In this document: positions 44,233-53,576 of the stretch, piece by piece | Layout of the letters: each line of letters begins with the position of its first letter | Numbering within the stretch: position 1 is the stretch's first letter | Source: Azoarcus sp. | GTDB taxonomy: Bacteria > Pseudomonadota > Gammaproteobacteria > Burkholderiales > Rhodocyclaceae | Assembly (NCBI GenBank): GCA_030656215.1 | Contig: JAUSOD010000076.1 | Location: forward strand, 24,825 to 88,824 | DNA length: 64,000 nt | Direction: 5' to 3' | Made by a program: the position numbers and the translations under genes | Notes under the pieces: generated by a model | Database searches by the model: none | Told to the model about the DNA's origin: nothing | What the model saw: only the letters and a program-made list of their open reading frames with translations

Positions 44233-45366
44233 ATGGACATGCTGAACGAGCTTTATGCGCTGACCGCTCTGGGACGCCTGACGTCGCAGATGATGATCAT
44301 GTGGGTGATCATCGGCGTCCTGTTCTATCTCGCGGTCTACAAGAACTTCGAGCCCCTGCTGCTGGTGCCGATCGCCTTTGGCGCACTGTTGGCCAACCTG
44401 CCGACCGAAGGTATGGTTAATCCGCCGATCGGCGACACCCCCGGTGGGCTGTTCCACTACATCTCGCAGGGCGTACATCTGGAGCTGTTTCCGCCGATCA
44501 TCTTCCTCGGCGTTGGTGCGCTGACCGACTTCGGGCCGGTCATCGCCAATCCGCGCACCTTCCTGCTCGGGGCTGCCGCACAGTTCGGCGTGTTCGCCAC
44601 CTTCATCGGTGCAACCCTGCTCGGCTTCTCCACCGACCAGGCCGCGGCCATCGGCATCATCGGCGGTGCCGACGGCCCGACCTCGATCTTCCTCGCCAAC
44701 AAGCTCGCGCCCGAGTTGCTGGCGCCGATCGCGGTGGCAGCGTATTCGTACATGGCGCTGGTGCCGCTCATCCAGCCGCCCATCATGCGTGCGCTGACCA
44801 CGCACAAGGAACGCGCGATCAGGATGCGCTCGCTGCGTCAGGTGTCGAAGACCGAAAAACTGATCTTCGCCCTGGTGGTGACCATCCTCGTCATCCTGCT
44901 GGTGCCGGCCGCGTCCGCGCTGATCGGCATGCTGATGCTGGGTAACTTCCTGCGCGAGTGCGGGGTGACCGAGCGTCTGAGCAAGGCCGCCCAGAACGAG
45001 ATCATCAACATCGTCACCATTTTGCTCGGCACCTCGGTCGGCATCACCATGACCGGCGAGCGCTTCCTGCAAATCGAGACGCTGAAGATCCTGAGCCTCG
45101 GCATCGTCGCGTTCTCGATCTCGACCGCCTCGGGCGTGCTGATGGCCAAGCTGATGAACCTGGTGTCGAAAGAGAAGATCAACCCGCTGATCGGCTCCGC
45201 CGGAGTATCGGCGGTGCCGATGGCGGCCCGCGTCAGTCAGGTCGAGGGGCAGAAGGCCGACCCGGGCAATTTCCTGCTCATGCACGCGATGGGCCCGAAC
45301 GTGGCCGGCGTCATCGGCACCGCCATCGTCGCCGGCTACTTCATCGCCCGGCTGGGCGGCACCTGA
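44233..45366 (+). CDS. mmdB: Na+-translocating decarboxylase beta subunit
   Basis: A 377-residue integral membrane protein of the OadB/MmdB/GcdB family with about nine to eleven helices: '[22 protein letters not shown]', '[20 protein letters not shown]', '[20 protein letters not shown]' and '[50 protein letters not shown]'. It decarboxylates carboxybiotin and pumps Na+ outward. It completes the four-gene operon, giving energy conservation from acyl-CoA decarboxylation. The Na+ gradient could also drive SstT. Confidence 0.93.
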   Translation: MDMLNELYALTALGRLTSQMMIMWVIIGVLFYLAVYKNFEPLLLVPIAFGALLANLPTEGMVNPPIGDTPGGLFHYISQGVHLELFPPIIFLGVGALTDFGPVIANPRTFLLGAAAQFGVFATFIGATLLGFSTDQAAAIGIIGGADGPTSIFLANKLAPELLAPIAVAAYSYMALVPLIQPPIMRALTTHKERAIRMRSLRQVSKTEKLIFALVVTILVILLVPAASALIGMLMLGNFLRECGVTERLSKAAQNEIINIVTILLGTSVGITMTGERFLQIETLKILSLGIVAFSISTASGVLMAKLMNLVSKEKINPLIGSAGVSAVPMAARVSQVEGQKADPGNFLLMHAMGPNVAGVIGTAIVAGYFIARLGGT

Positions 45367-45443
45367 GCCGGTGGCTCGGCCGCGGCGGCCGGGCGCTCTT
45401 GCGTTTGTCCTGCGCGCCAGCCGCGCTCATCCGCGGCAGGCGT

Positions 45444-45471
45444 TTGACTCGCGCGCCGATTGCGGTAGGCT
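45444..45471 (+). promoter_or_regulatory. Sigma-70 promoter of the parvulin gene
   Basis: TTGACT (45444-45449), a 16-base spacer and TAGGCT (45466-45471) lie 29 bp before the ATG. The -35 matches at five of six positions. Confidence 0.55.
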
Positions 45472-45500
45472 CTGCACTTTCTCAAAAAGGAGCACTCCAC

Positions 45501-45782
45501 ATGGCCAAAGCCACTGCCCGTCACATCCTGGTTGACACCGAAGCCCGCTGCAACGAACTGAAAGCCCAGATCGAAGCCGGCGCCGACTTTGCCCAGGTGG
45601 CCAAGGACAACTCGACCTGCCCGTCGGGTCGCGAAGGTGGCAACCTCGGCTCCTTCGGCCCCGGCCAGATGGTCAAGGAATTCGACACCGTGGTGTTCAG
45701 CGCCCCGATCAATGTCGTGCAAGGCCCGGTGAAAACCCAGTTCGGCTTTCACCTGCTCGAAGTCACCAGCCGTCGGGACTAA
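45501..45782 (+). CDS. ppiC: Parvulin-type peptidyl-prolyl isomerase PpiC
   Basis: A 93-residue single-domain parvulin: 'ATARHILVDTEARCNELKAQIEAGADFAQVAKDNSTCPSGREGGNLGSFGPGQMVKEFDTVVF' and 'GPVKTQFGFHLLEV'. There is no signal peptide, so it is cytoplasmic. The start follows AAGGAG. It has its own promoter and ends at a hairpin shared with the convergent Hsp70-like gene. Confidence 0.95.
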   Translation: MAKATARHILVDTEARCNELKAQIEAGADFAQVAKDNSTCPSGREGGNLGSFGPGQMVKEFDTVVFSAPINVVQGPVKTQFGFHLLEVTSRRD

Positions 45783-45789
45783 GTTCCTC

Positions 45790-45814
45790 TTTCCCCACGC
45801 GGTGCGTGGGGAAA
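45790..45814. terminator. Hairpin between ppiC and the Hsp70-like gene
   Basis: TTTCCCCACGC-ggt-GCGTGGGGAAA, a perfect 11-bp stem (45790-45800 / 45804-45814), in the 51-bp gap between convergent genes. U-tracts are short, so efficiency is uncertain. Confidence 0.6.
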
Positions 45815-45833
45815 CACTGCTGTGTCGCCGCGC

Positions 45834-48812
45834 TCAATGCTCGATCAGCGTAAGCCCCGCCGGCAGGGATTCGCCGAATGCACGCCGGCGATCGGCCTCA
45901 TCCAGCGCCACCACGCTGCGCACCTGAACAATCCAGCTCTCCGGCGCATTGACCTGCGCCAGCCGGCGTGCGACCTCCTCGCGCACCGCGGGCGCGAGAT
46001 CGCGAGCGCGGTCGCCGGTGTAGCGGGCAAGCTGGGCGGCGGCGAAGGCGGCGGGTTCGACTTTTTTCCAGTCGAGGGCGAAGAGCGCATCGAGCCACTC
46101 ACCGGCCACCTCGGCCGGCACCACGGTGTGCGGGCTGGCGTAGAGCGGTTCGCGCGCACCGACCCTGCCCAGGGCCCACCAGGCCTGCACCTTCTCGCCC
46201 GGCTGGGCAAGGCGCTCCAGTAGCCAGCGCCCCACTTCCACCTTGTGCATCACCGGCACCCGCTCGAGCGAGGCGGCCAGACGCACCATGTCGTCGTAGG
46301 CTCCGAAGGCCGCGGTCTGGTTGCGCCGGGGCGCGGCGACCAGGGCCTCGAGCTGGTTGGCGAGGTTTTCGAGCAGCACCAGTTGCGCGGGCTCGGTCAG
46401 GCCCGCTGCGGCACGGCGCCACAGCGTCCACCACTCGGACCAGTTCTGGCGTTCGTTGACATACTGGATACCTTGCTCGAACAGCGGCCACAGCTGCTCC
46501 ACCCGCCACCCGTCGAGCGGCGCACCGCAGCCGGGGCGCAGGCAGAAGCCGGCCAGATTGAGCCACACCCGCTCGTGTTCGGGCGAACGCCGGCGCCGTT
46601 TGGCCCGCTCCCACAGGGCGTCGAACAGGGCACGCGCCAGCGCCATGTCCCACGTCTCGCGCTTGCCCAGCAAGCCTTCGAGTTCGCCGCGCAGCTGGCG
46701 CACGGGTTTGTCGACGGTGCCCTGCGCGGGGTTGCCGAAGACGCGATCGATACGCTCGACCGCCGCACCGAAGCGCGGCGGCAGACCGGCCTGCGGATCG
46801 GGTGCCGCGTCCGTGTTCGTATTCGTATCGGCGCCACGCAGCTGAAACTCCAGCAGCCACTTGCGTGCAGGGTCGGCCGCGCTGACGCAATGCATCTGCA
46901 GGGTGCCGACCTCGGTGATCGCGCTGATCAGTTCTACCGCCACCTCGCCGCGCCCGCCCCCCTCACCGGGCGTGCCCACCACCGTCGCGATCGGCGGCAG
47001 GCGGACGAAGCTCTCGTCATCAAAGGACACGAGCTCACCGGGTTGGTGGATACGGTCGGCGCTTGACGCCACCAGATGGAAGCGCACCGGCTGCCCCAGA
47101 CGTAGCGCAAAGCGGCGATCGGCCAGGTGGATCTCGCAGTCCTCGACCGTGCCGCGCGGCAACACGCAGATACCGCGCGGGGTACTGGTCTGGGTGCCGG
47201 CCGGGTCGCTGCGCTGATCGCCGATGTCGTCCAGTACCAGAAAGTAGCTGCGCGCCGAGCCACCGCCGATGGCCGGCGCCAGGCCTTCGCGCACCAACGC
47301 GTAGGCGACTGCACCGCGCGCGACCGCCACCTCGGGGTCGTCGTTGACCAGCACCCGCGGCGGCGATCCGCGCCAACCGGCGAGCGCGTCCACCAGCCGC
47401 GCGGCAAGCAGGGGAGAACGGAACACGCCGCCATTGAGCAGCACCGTATCGGGCACAGGTATGCGCTGCGGGCCGGAGCGGTTCGGTGCCGGATTGTTCG
47501 GCGCTGAAGCGTCCCGAATGGGGTCTCCAGGTATGGGGTCGCCCGATGTCGCATCGCTCGTTGTCGGGTGGTCCAGCTCCGAATGGTCCGGCGCAGAGCT
47601 CCCGAGGGCTGCGCGCGAGGCCGCGGCGTGGCGCCCGAGGAAGGCGGCGAGATGGCGGGTGACGGCCGGGTCGGCCGGATAGGGCAAGCCGAATTCAACG
47701 ATGCCGGCACGCCGACGGCGTGGCAGCTCGTCGGCGGCCACCACCGGAAAGAATCCATCGGCGACGAGGTGCAGCACTTCCTCACGGCTGAGTTCGGTGG
47801 AGCGTGCGCCGCCCACCAGTCTGGCCCCCGCCCCCAGCAGGGTGACGGTGAGCTGCGCTGGCGCGGCCTCCGCGAGCAATTGCTCCTTGGCCACCCGGCA
47901 ATGCTGCACCAACTGCGAAAAGCGCGCCGCCGTCAGCCGTTGTCCAGCGCCGGCCAGGCGTGGCTCGAGCAGATGGGCCAAGGCCAGATCCATGTTGTCG
48001 CCACCCAGCATCAGGTGCTCGCCCACCCCGATGCGGGTGAGCAGGGGGGTGCTTGCCTCCCGCATGGCCTGATCCGCGTTGCCCCGATCCGTGCTGGCCG
48101 GATCCGGCGCAGCCTGGATCAGCGTGAGATCGGTGGTGCCGCCGCCGACGTCGCACACCAGCAACAGACGGGTGTGCTGCAGCTCGGTGGCGAGGCTCTT
48201 GCGGTGGCGGAACAGCCAGTCGTAGCAGGCCGCCTGCGGCTCCTCGAGCAGGCGCAGCGTGGGCAGCCCGGCCAGGCGCGCGGCCTCGACGGTCAGCGCG
48301 CGCGCGCCCTCATCGAAGGACGCCGGCACAGTGAGCACGATCTCCTGCGCTTCCAGCGGCGCGTCGGGAAAATGCTGCAGCCAGGCCAGGCGCACGTGGG
48401 CGAGATAGCTCGCGCTCGCCACCAGAGGCGACACTTTGGCCACGTCGTCGCCCGCCCCCCAAGGCAGGATGGGCGCCAGCCGATCCACCGCGGCATGCGA
48501 CAGCCAGCTTTTGGCGCTCGCCACCACCCGCCCGGGCACCTGCGCGCCCAACTCGCGGGCCAGGCCACCCACCACAGCCTGTGTAACGCCCCCCACATCG
48601 GGCGCAGCCCACGGCAGTCCGGTGTCGCCCTCAGCCAGCTCACCGACCGCCGGGTGATAGCGCAGCGAGGGCAGCAAGGGGCGCTCGGCCACCGCCCCGG
48701 GTGCCACCAGCTGGGCGATGGGCAGCAGCCGGATCTGATCGCTGCCCGGCGCGGCATAAGCGACCACGGTGTTGCTGGTGCCGAGATCGATGCCGACGCG
48801 GTAGCGCTTCAA
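45834..48812 (-). CDS. Hsp70-like ATPase, long form
   Basis: A 992-residue Hsp70-family protein. The nucleotide-binding domain has 'YRVGIDLGTSNTVVAYA', 'LLLVCDVGGGTTDLTLIQ' and 'VLLNGGVFRSPLLAARLVDAL'. A long C-terminal region beyond it (about residues 690-990, with 'WDMALARALFDALWERAKRRRRSPEHERVWLNLAGFC') has no DnaK substrate domain. A Pro/Asn/Asp-rich low-complexity insertion sits around residues 415-450. The start is TTG at 48812, giving MKRYRVGIDLGTSN and preceded by AGAGG. It follows a shorter paralogue and a DUF2760 gene, a conserved trio of unknown function. Confidence 0.85.
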   Translation of the reverse strand: MKRYRVGIDLGTSNTVVAYAAPGSDQIRLLPIAQLVAPGAVAERPLLPSLRYHPAVGELAEGDTGLPWAAPDVGGVTQAVVGGLARELGAQVPGRVVASAKSWLSHAAVDRLAPILPWGAGDDVAKVSPLVASASYLAHVRLAWLQHFPDAPLEAQEIVLTVPASFDEGARALTVEAARLAGLPTLRLLEEPQAACYDWLFRHRKSLATELQHTRLLLVCDVGGGTTDLTLIQAAPDPASTDRGNADQAMREASTPLLTRIGVGEHLMLGGDNMDLALAHLLEPRLAGAGQRLTAARFSQLVQHCRVAKEQLLAEAAPAQLTVTLLGAGARLVGGARSTELSREEVLHLVADGFFPVVAADELPRRRRAGIVEFGLPYPADPAVTRHLAAFLGRHAAASRAALGSSAPDHSELDHPTTSDATSGDPIPGDPIRDASAPNNPAPNRSGPQRIPVPDTVLLNGGVFRSPLLAARLVDALAGWRGSPPRVLVNDDPEVAVARGAVAYALVREGLAPAIGGGSARSYFLVLDDIGDQRSDPAGTQTSTPRGICVLPRGTVEDCEIHLADRRFALRLGQPVRFHLVASSADRIHQPGELVSFDDESFVRLPPIATVVGTPGEGGGRGEVAVELISAITEVGTLQMHCVSAADPARKWLLEFQLRGADTNTNTDAAPDPQAGLPPRFGAAVERIDRVFGNPAQGTVDKPVRQLRGELEGLLGKRETWDMALARALFDALWERAKRRRRSPEHERVWLNLAGFCLRPGCGAPLDGWRVEQLWPLFEQGIQYVNERQNWSEWWTLWRRAAAGLTEPAQLVLLENLANQLEALVAAPRRNQTAAFGAYDDMVRLAASLERVPVMHKVEVGRWLLERLAQPGEKVQAWWALGRVGAREPLYASPHTVVPAEVAGEWLDALFALDWKKVEPAAFAAAQLARYTGDRARDLAPAVREEVARRLAQVNAPESWIVQVRSVVALDEADRRRAFGESLPAGLTLIEH

Positions 48813-48920
48813 GCGGCCCTCTGGCGGCTTTCGCCCGGCAACGTCACACGCCGGCAAACGATGTGGCGGCAAGCCGCTCTCGCGGCCGCGACGTGCACGA
48901 CAGACATACCGCGGTGCATC

Positions 48921-50837
48921 TCAGTTCGACGCGTCGCCGCGCACCTCGAACTCGACCTTCCAGCGCTCCGTGCCAAGGACCGGCAAGGCTTCCAGCTCCA
49001 GGGTACCGGTTTCGGTGACGCGCGCATGCAGCTTGACCCGCACGATCTCGCCGACGGCGCGCCCGTCCGCCGGCAGGGTGGCCTCGATCTCCTCGAGTTC
49101 CTGCAGCTCGTCCGGCGCCCATGCATCGAGCAGCGTGCCCACCTGGTCGTGGCGTCGTACCGACGAGCCAAAGAAGCGAAACCGCACCGGCTCGCCCACC
49201 ACCAGGCCGAACTCCAGCGCAGGCAGGGCCGCTTCGGTGCCCTCCTCCATCCCGAATGGTGCCAGGCACAGCGCCTCGATCGGCGGCTCCATACCCGGTA
49301 TCGCGGGCATGCTCGATTCGACCGCCACGTAGTAGGCGCGCGCGGTACCGCCGCGAATGCGCACCCCGCGCCCCCGGCGCACGTAACCGTAGTAGGCCGC
49401 ACCGCGCGCCACCGCCAGATCCAGATCGGCGCCGGCCAGCAAGCGTGCCGGCGGCGCCCCTTCGGCTGTGAGCCACGACGCCAGGGTGCTCAGCACACGC
49501 TCGGCGAGCAAGCCCGACTTCAATACCCCGCCGTTGAACAGCACTGCGGTGGGGTGGAGAAAGCTCGCCTCTTCCGGCAGCTGCGCCCCAAAGCCGTCGA
49601 GCTCGGCGGTAGCCTCGCGCTGGCGGGTGAGGAAGGCGGCAAGGTGGCGGGTGACGGCCGCATCCTGCGCATAAGGCAGGCCCAACTGGGTGAGCGCGCC
49701 GCGCGCGCGGCTTTGCGGGTGTTCGGCAACGCCCACCTGCGGAAAGAAGCCGTCGAGCAGGATGGCGTCGAGCTCGCTGCGGGTGAGTTCGGTGCGGATC
49801 GAGCCGCCCACCAACTTGGAGCCACGGCTTGGCACCACCAGCGGCACCGTGTCGACGTCGTCATCGCCCAGCAGCGTTTCCTTGGCTGCGCGGCAGGCAT
49901 GGGCGAGCGCGCGCGTCTGCCACGCGTCGAGCTTGGTACCCTGCTCCGCCAGCTTGCGCACCACGCCATAGGCCAGCGCCAGATCCATGTTGTCACCGCC
50001 GAGCAGGATGTGGTCGCCTACGGCCACCCGGTGTGGCTCCAGCGTACCGTTGCGCTCGACCACCGCGATCAGCGACAGGTCGGTGGTGCCGCCACCGATA
50101 TCGACCACCAGAATGATGTCGCCCGGACGCACCTCCTTGCGCCAGCGCCCGGCGCTGCTCTGGATCCAGCTGTAGAGCGCGGCCTGCGGCTCTTCGAGCA
50201 GGGTCAGGCGGTCGTAGCCAGCGGCCGTTGCAGCCTCGGCGGTCAGCTCGCGCGCCGCCGGATCGAAGGACGCGGGGATGGTGACGGTGACGTCCTGCTC
50301 GGCGAACGGCGCCTCCGGATGGGCCGCGTTCCATGCTTCGCGCAGGTGGGCGAGGTAGCGCACCGAGGCCTCGAGCGGCGAAATGCGCGCCACTTCTTCG
50401 GGGGCGTCGGCGGGCAGGATGGGTCCGCGCCGATCGACCCCGGGATGGCACAGCCAGCTCTTGGCGCTCGCCACCATGCGGATCGGCGTGGCCGCACCGC
50501 GCGCACGCGCAAACGCACCGACGGCGAAGGTCTGATCGGCCGCCCATGGCAGGCCCAGATCGCCGGGGGCGAGTTCGCTCTCGTGCGGCAGATAGACGAA
50601 GGACGGCAGCAGCGGCAGCTCCTCCACCGCGCCCGGGGCGCTCAGTTGAGGGATGGAGAGCACCTCGAGCTGCGCCTGCTCGCCATCGCTGGCTTCGGTG
50701 TCGACATACGACAACGCGCAGTGGGTGGTGCCGAGATCGATTCCGATGGCGTAGCGCGGCGCGGAACCCGCGCCAGCGCCGGCGCCCTCGATCAGTGCTG
50801 TTTCCTCGCTGTCCATCAGTTCATTCTTGCGACTCAT
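48921..50837 (-). CDS. Hsp70-like ATPase, short form
   Basis: A 638-residue Hsp70-family protein with 'YAIGIDLGTTHCALSYVD', 'IILVVDIGGGTTDLSLIAVVE', 'GGDNMDLALAYGVVRKLAEQG' and 'AVLFNGGVLKSGLLAERVL'. The ATPase domain is complete; the C-terminal beta part ('VRFRFFGSSVRRHDQVGTLLDAW', 'VRVKLHARVTETGTLELEALPV') differs from DnaK. The start ATG overlaps the DUF2760 stop (ATGA). About 108 bp separate it from the longer paralogue. No DnaJ or GrpE partner is nearby. Its clients are unknown. Confidence 0.87.
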   Translation of the reverse strand: MSRKNELMDSEETALIEGAGAGAGSAPRYAIGIDLGTTHCALSYVDTEASDGEQAQLEVLSIPQLSAPGAVEELPLLPSFVYLPHESELAPGDLGLPWAADQTFAVGAFARARGAATPIRMVASAKSWLCHPGVDRRGPILPADAPEEVARISPLEASVRYLAHLREAWNAAHPEAPFAEQDVTVTIPASFDPAARELTAEAATAAGYDRLTLLEEPQAALYSWIQSSAGRWRKEVRPGDIILVVDIGGGTTDLSLIAVVERNGTLEPHRVAVGDHILLGGDNMDLALAYGVVRKLAEQGTKLDAWQTRALAHACRAAKETLLGDDDVDTVPLVVPSRGSKLVGGSIRTELTRSELDAILLDGFFPQVGVAEHPQSRARGALTQLGLPYAQDAAVTRHLAAFLTRQREATAELDGFGAQLPEEASFLHPTAVLFNGGVLKSGLLAERVLSTLASWLTAEGAPPARLLAGADLDLAVARGAAYYGYVRRGRGVRIRGGTARAYYVAVESSMPAIPGMEPPIEALCLAPFGMEEGTEAALPALEFGLVVGEPVRFRFFGSSVRRHDQVGTLLDAWAPDELQELEEIEATLPADGRAVGEIVRVKLHARVTETGTLELEALPVLGTERWKVEFEVRGDASN

Positions 50838-51412
50838 AGTTCCACCTCCGCCGGCGCAATGATGGCCGCATCGTGACTGTCCGAGAGCCGCGGCAGACGT
50901 GTGTCGGTGACGCGCCAGCCGCGATGGGTGAGCTGCCCCGCAAACGGGGGCTGGCCCACCACCTTGCCGCTGAGGCGAATCGCTGCCGCATCGAACCCAG
51001 CCGCAAGGGTGACCCGGTCGCCCTCGAGCTCGGTGCGCACCGGCTCCAGCGTGAAGTGCTCGCGCAGCGCCTTGCGGCAACCTTCATGCACCAGCCGCGC
51101 GGCCGCGCCGATGTCGGCGTCGCTGTAGGCGGCGATGTCTTCCTCGACGAAATCGACCAAGCGTGCCTCGCGCTGCAGCAGACCGAGCAATTGCAGGGCC
51201 GCGTCAGGTTCGGCCTGGCGCATCGGGGGTATCACGGCAGGCTGGGGCGCGGCATGTGGTGCAGATGGGGCCTGGGACAAGGGTTCGTCCGCCGCCGCAG
51301 CGGAGCGCAACTGCCGGATCCGCGCAGCCAGTTCGGCATTGCCAAGTATGGCGAAGAAGGTCCCGAAGGCAATCGAGATACGGCCGAGCAGTGAGGGTTT
51401 TTGATCAGTCAT
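50834..51412 (-). CDS. DUF2760 family protein
   Basis: A 192-residue protein: an N-terminal hydrophobic stretch ('LLGRISIAFGTFFAILGNAELAARI'), an Ala/Pro-rich linker (about 38-65) and a conserved domain ('ALQLLGLLQREARLVDFVEEDIAAYSDADIGAAARLVHEGCRKALREHFTLEPV', 'LSGKVVGQPPFAGQLTHRGWRV'). This matches DUF2760, which commonly sits directly upstream of paired Hsp70-like genes. It is probably a membrane-associated partner of those ATPases. It overlaps the short Hsp70 gene by 4 bp. Confidence 0.85.
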   Translation of the reverse strand: MTDQKPSLLGRISIAFGTFFAILGNAELAARIRQLRSAAAADEPLSQAPSAPHAAPQPAVIPPMRQAEPDAALQLLGLLQREARLVDFVEEDIAAYSDADIGAAARLVHEGCRKALREHFTLEPVRTELEGDRVTLAAGFDAAAIRLSGKVVGQPPFAGQLTHRGWRVTDTRLPRLSDSHDAAIIAPAEVEL

Positions 51413-51589
51413 GCGGGCTCTCCTGGAATCATGGTGATTGGTGGAGGGTCATCGAATCGCATCCGCGACCACTGCGCGGATAGCCAAGCCGGATACACAG
51501 GCGTCGATGCCGTCCAGCATTTTGCAGTGCAATATAACTCATTCGTCCACGTGGCGGAACCGCGCGCCGCCACCGGCCACGCCGGATAC

Positions 51590-53050
51590 TCAACGTGGCG
51601 GAATCGCCGCCAGCACCGCCACCAGCAAGCGCCAGGCACGCTCCACGCTGGCCACTTCGAGCCGCTCTCCCGGCGCATGCGCGCCGCGGATCGTGGGGCC
51701 GAAGGAGATCATGTCCATATCCGGCCAGGTCGCGGTGAAGATGCCGCACTCCAGCCCGGCGTGGATCACCTTGACCGCCGCCTCGCCACCGAAATCTCGC
51801 CGATAGACGTCCAGGAACAACGCCAGCAATCCTGAGTCCGGATTCGGGGCCCAGCCCGGATACGGCCCCTTGACCTCCGCGACCATCCCGGCGAGCGAAT
51901 AGAGGCTCACGATCTCCGCCGCCAGCGCACGGGTGCCGGCATCGAGCAGAGAGCGCACCATCAGGGTCACCTGCAGGCGCTCCGCATCCAGCCGCAGCAC
52001 CCCGAGGTTGTTGGACGTTTCCACCACGCCCGGCACGCGGGCGCTCATCCGTCGCACGCCGTGCGGGGTCGCATGCAACAGCGCCAGCACGGTCTTCCCG
52101 GCCGCCGTGCCCAAGGCCCGCGCCGGTACCGTCGGCTCTGGTGTCAGCTGCAGCCGAAAGCCCCCATCCACCCCGACCAGCTCGTCTGCGATCTCCGCAA
52201 CCACTTGCGCCACGGCCTGTTGCAGTGCCGCGGAATGGCCATCGGCCAGCAGGATCACCGCCTGCGCCTCGCGCGGCAGGGCGTTGCGCGCAGTGCCGCC
52301 CTCCAGCGCCGCGAGGCGAAACTCGATGCCGGCCTGCGCGAGGCTCTGCAACACCCGCAGCAGCAGCTTGATCGCGTTGCCGCGCTGCAGGTGGATATCC
52401 ACCCCGGAATGCCCACCCTTGAGTCCATCCACCACCACCCGCACCGCCTGCAGCCCGTCCGGCACCGGCTCAAAGGTGAGCGGCGCATCCACCACCACAT
52501 CCGCCCCGCCCGCGCAGCCAAGGTAGAACTCGCCCCAGTCCTCGGTATCGATGTTGATCAACAAGCGCCCCTGCACCGCATCGGCCCGCAGCCCGTGCGC
52601 GCCAGTCATGCCGGATTCCTCGTCCACCGTCAGCACGACCTCCAGTGCGGGGTGTGCCAGGTCGTCCGCCTCGAGCACCGCCAGCGCCAGCGCAACCCCG
52701 ATTCCGTTGTCCGCGCCCAGCGTGGTGTCGTCCGCCACCAGCCAGCCATCGCACAGCTCGGCACGGATCGGGTCGCGCAGGAAGTCGTGACCGCTGGCAG
52801 CGTTCTTCTGACAGACCATATCCAGGTGCCCCTGCAGCACCACGCCCGGCCGGTTCTCGTATCCGGGGGTCGCCGGCTTGGCGAGGATCAGGTTGCCGGT
52901 GGCGTCGATCGCAACACCCAGCCCGCGCTGACGCGCCCAGGTGGCGATTTCATCGCGCACCGCCTGCTCATGGCCCGAGGACCGGGGAATGCGGCACAGG
53001 GTGGCAAAATGCCGCCACACCGCGGCAGGCTGGAGGGAGGAGAAATCCAT
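51590..53050 (-). CDS. pepD: Aminoacyl-histidine dipeptidase PepD
   Basis: A 486-residue M20 metallopeptidase (family length about 485): 'VVLQGHLDMVCQKN' and 'TTLGADNGIGVALALAVLE' with metal ligands, the catalytic 'VDEESGMTGAHGL', 'GLKGGHSGVDIHLQRGNA' and the C-terminal 'VIHAGLECGIF'. It hydrolyses Xaa-His dipeptides such as carnosine. The ATG at 53050 follows AAGGA at 9 bp; earlier in-frame ATGs lack a ribosome-binding site. Confidence 0.95.
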   Translation of the reverse strand: MDFSSLQPAAVWRHFATLCRIPRSSGHEQAVRDEIATWARQRGLGVAIDATGNLILAKPATPGYENRPGVVLQGHLDMVCQKNAASGHDFLRDPIRAELCDGWLVADDTTLGADNGIGVALALAVLEADDLAHPALEVVLTVDEESGMTGAHGLRADAVQGRLLINIDTEDWGEFYLGCAGGADVVVDAPLTFEPVPDGLQAVRVVVDGLKGGHSGVDIHLQRGNAIKLLLRVLQSLAQAGIEFRLAALEGGTARNALPREAQAVILLADGHSAALQQAVAQVVAEIADELVGVDGGFRLQLTPEPTVPARALGTAAGKTVLALLHATPHGVRRMSARVPGVVETSNNLGVLRLDAERLQVTLMVRSLLDAGTRALAAEIVSLYSLAGMVAEVKGPYPGWAPNPDSGLLALFLDVYRRDFGGEAAVKVIHAGLECGIFTATWPDMDMISFGPTIRGAHAPGERLEVASVERAWRLLVAVLAAIPPR

Positions 53051-53230
53051 CGAATGAGTCCTTATGTGCATGGCGCTGCGAGCGTGAGGGATGGTGCCAG
53101 GAGGTGAACGGCTTGTGGAGGCTTGCTCCGGCAAGGGGCCGACGGTGGCGCGGGACCAGGCGCGGGCAGGACGAAGACGAACGAAACCGAGGACGGAACG
53201 AGGGCGACGAGCAATGACGAGCGACGAGGC

Positions 53231-53509
53231 TCAGCCGGTCTGTCGCTGCTCGAAGCCGCTGAAAAACCCTTCCCCTTCGCGAACCACAACCCGGACAACA
53301 CGCGCCCCCGAAGGGCCTTTCCAGGCCCAGTCAACGAGTGCCTGAACCGACCCGGCAGGCCCGGAAGCCATGGCCTCCACCGAGCCATCCGGCCGATTGC
53401 GAACCCAGCCGGTTACGCCCAGGACGGTGGCCTGCTCGACCATCGACCACCGATAGCCGACGCCCTGAACGACGCCGCTGATCTCGAGGTGCAGAACTTG
53501 CTCGGACAT
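53231..53509 (-). CDS. acyP: Acylphosphatase
   Basis: A 92-residue acylphosphatase: '[21 protein letters not shown]' with the phosphate-binding loop and catalytic Arg, and '[21 protein letters not shown]' with the catalytic Asn. It hydrolyses acyl phosphates such as acetyl phosphate or carbamoyl phosphate. It stands between pepD and the DUF5610 gene. Confidence 0.95.
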   Translation of the reverse strand: MSEQVLHLEISGVVQGVGYRWSMVEQATVLGVTGWVRNRPDGSVEAMASGPAGSVQALVDWAWKGPSGARVVRVVVREGEGFFSGFEQRQTG

Positions 53510-53576
53510 GGCTTCTCCTCAGGCGCTCGCTTCGAACTTAATCGCCGGGATGATAGCCGCAGCGGGTCGGCAGCGC

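Noticed and set aside
47568..50876. A very long open frame antisense to the two Hsp70-like genes
   Set aside because: It mirrors codon bias of the GC-rich coding strand, has Gln/Arg/His-rich composition, no recognisable domain and no ribosome-binding site.
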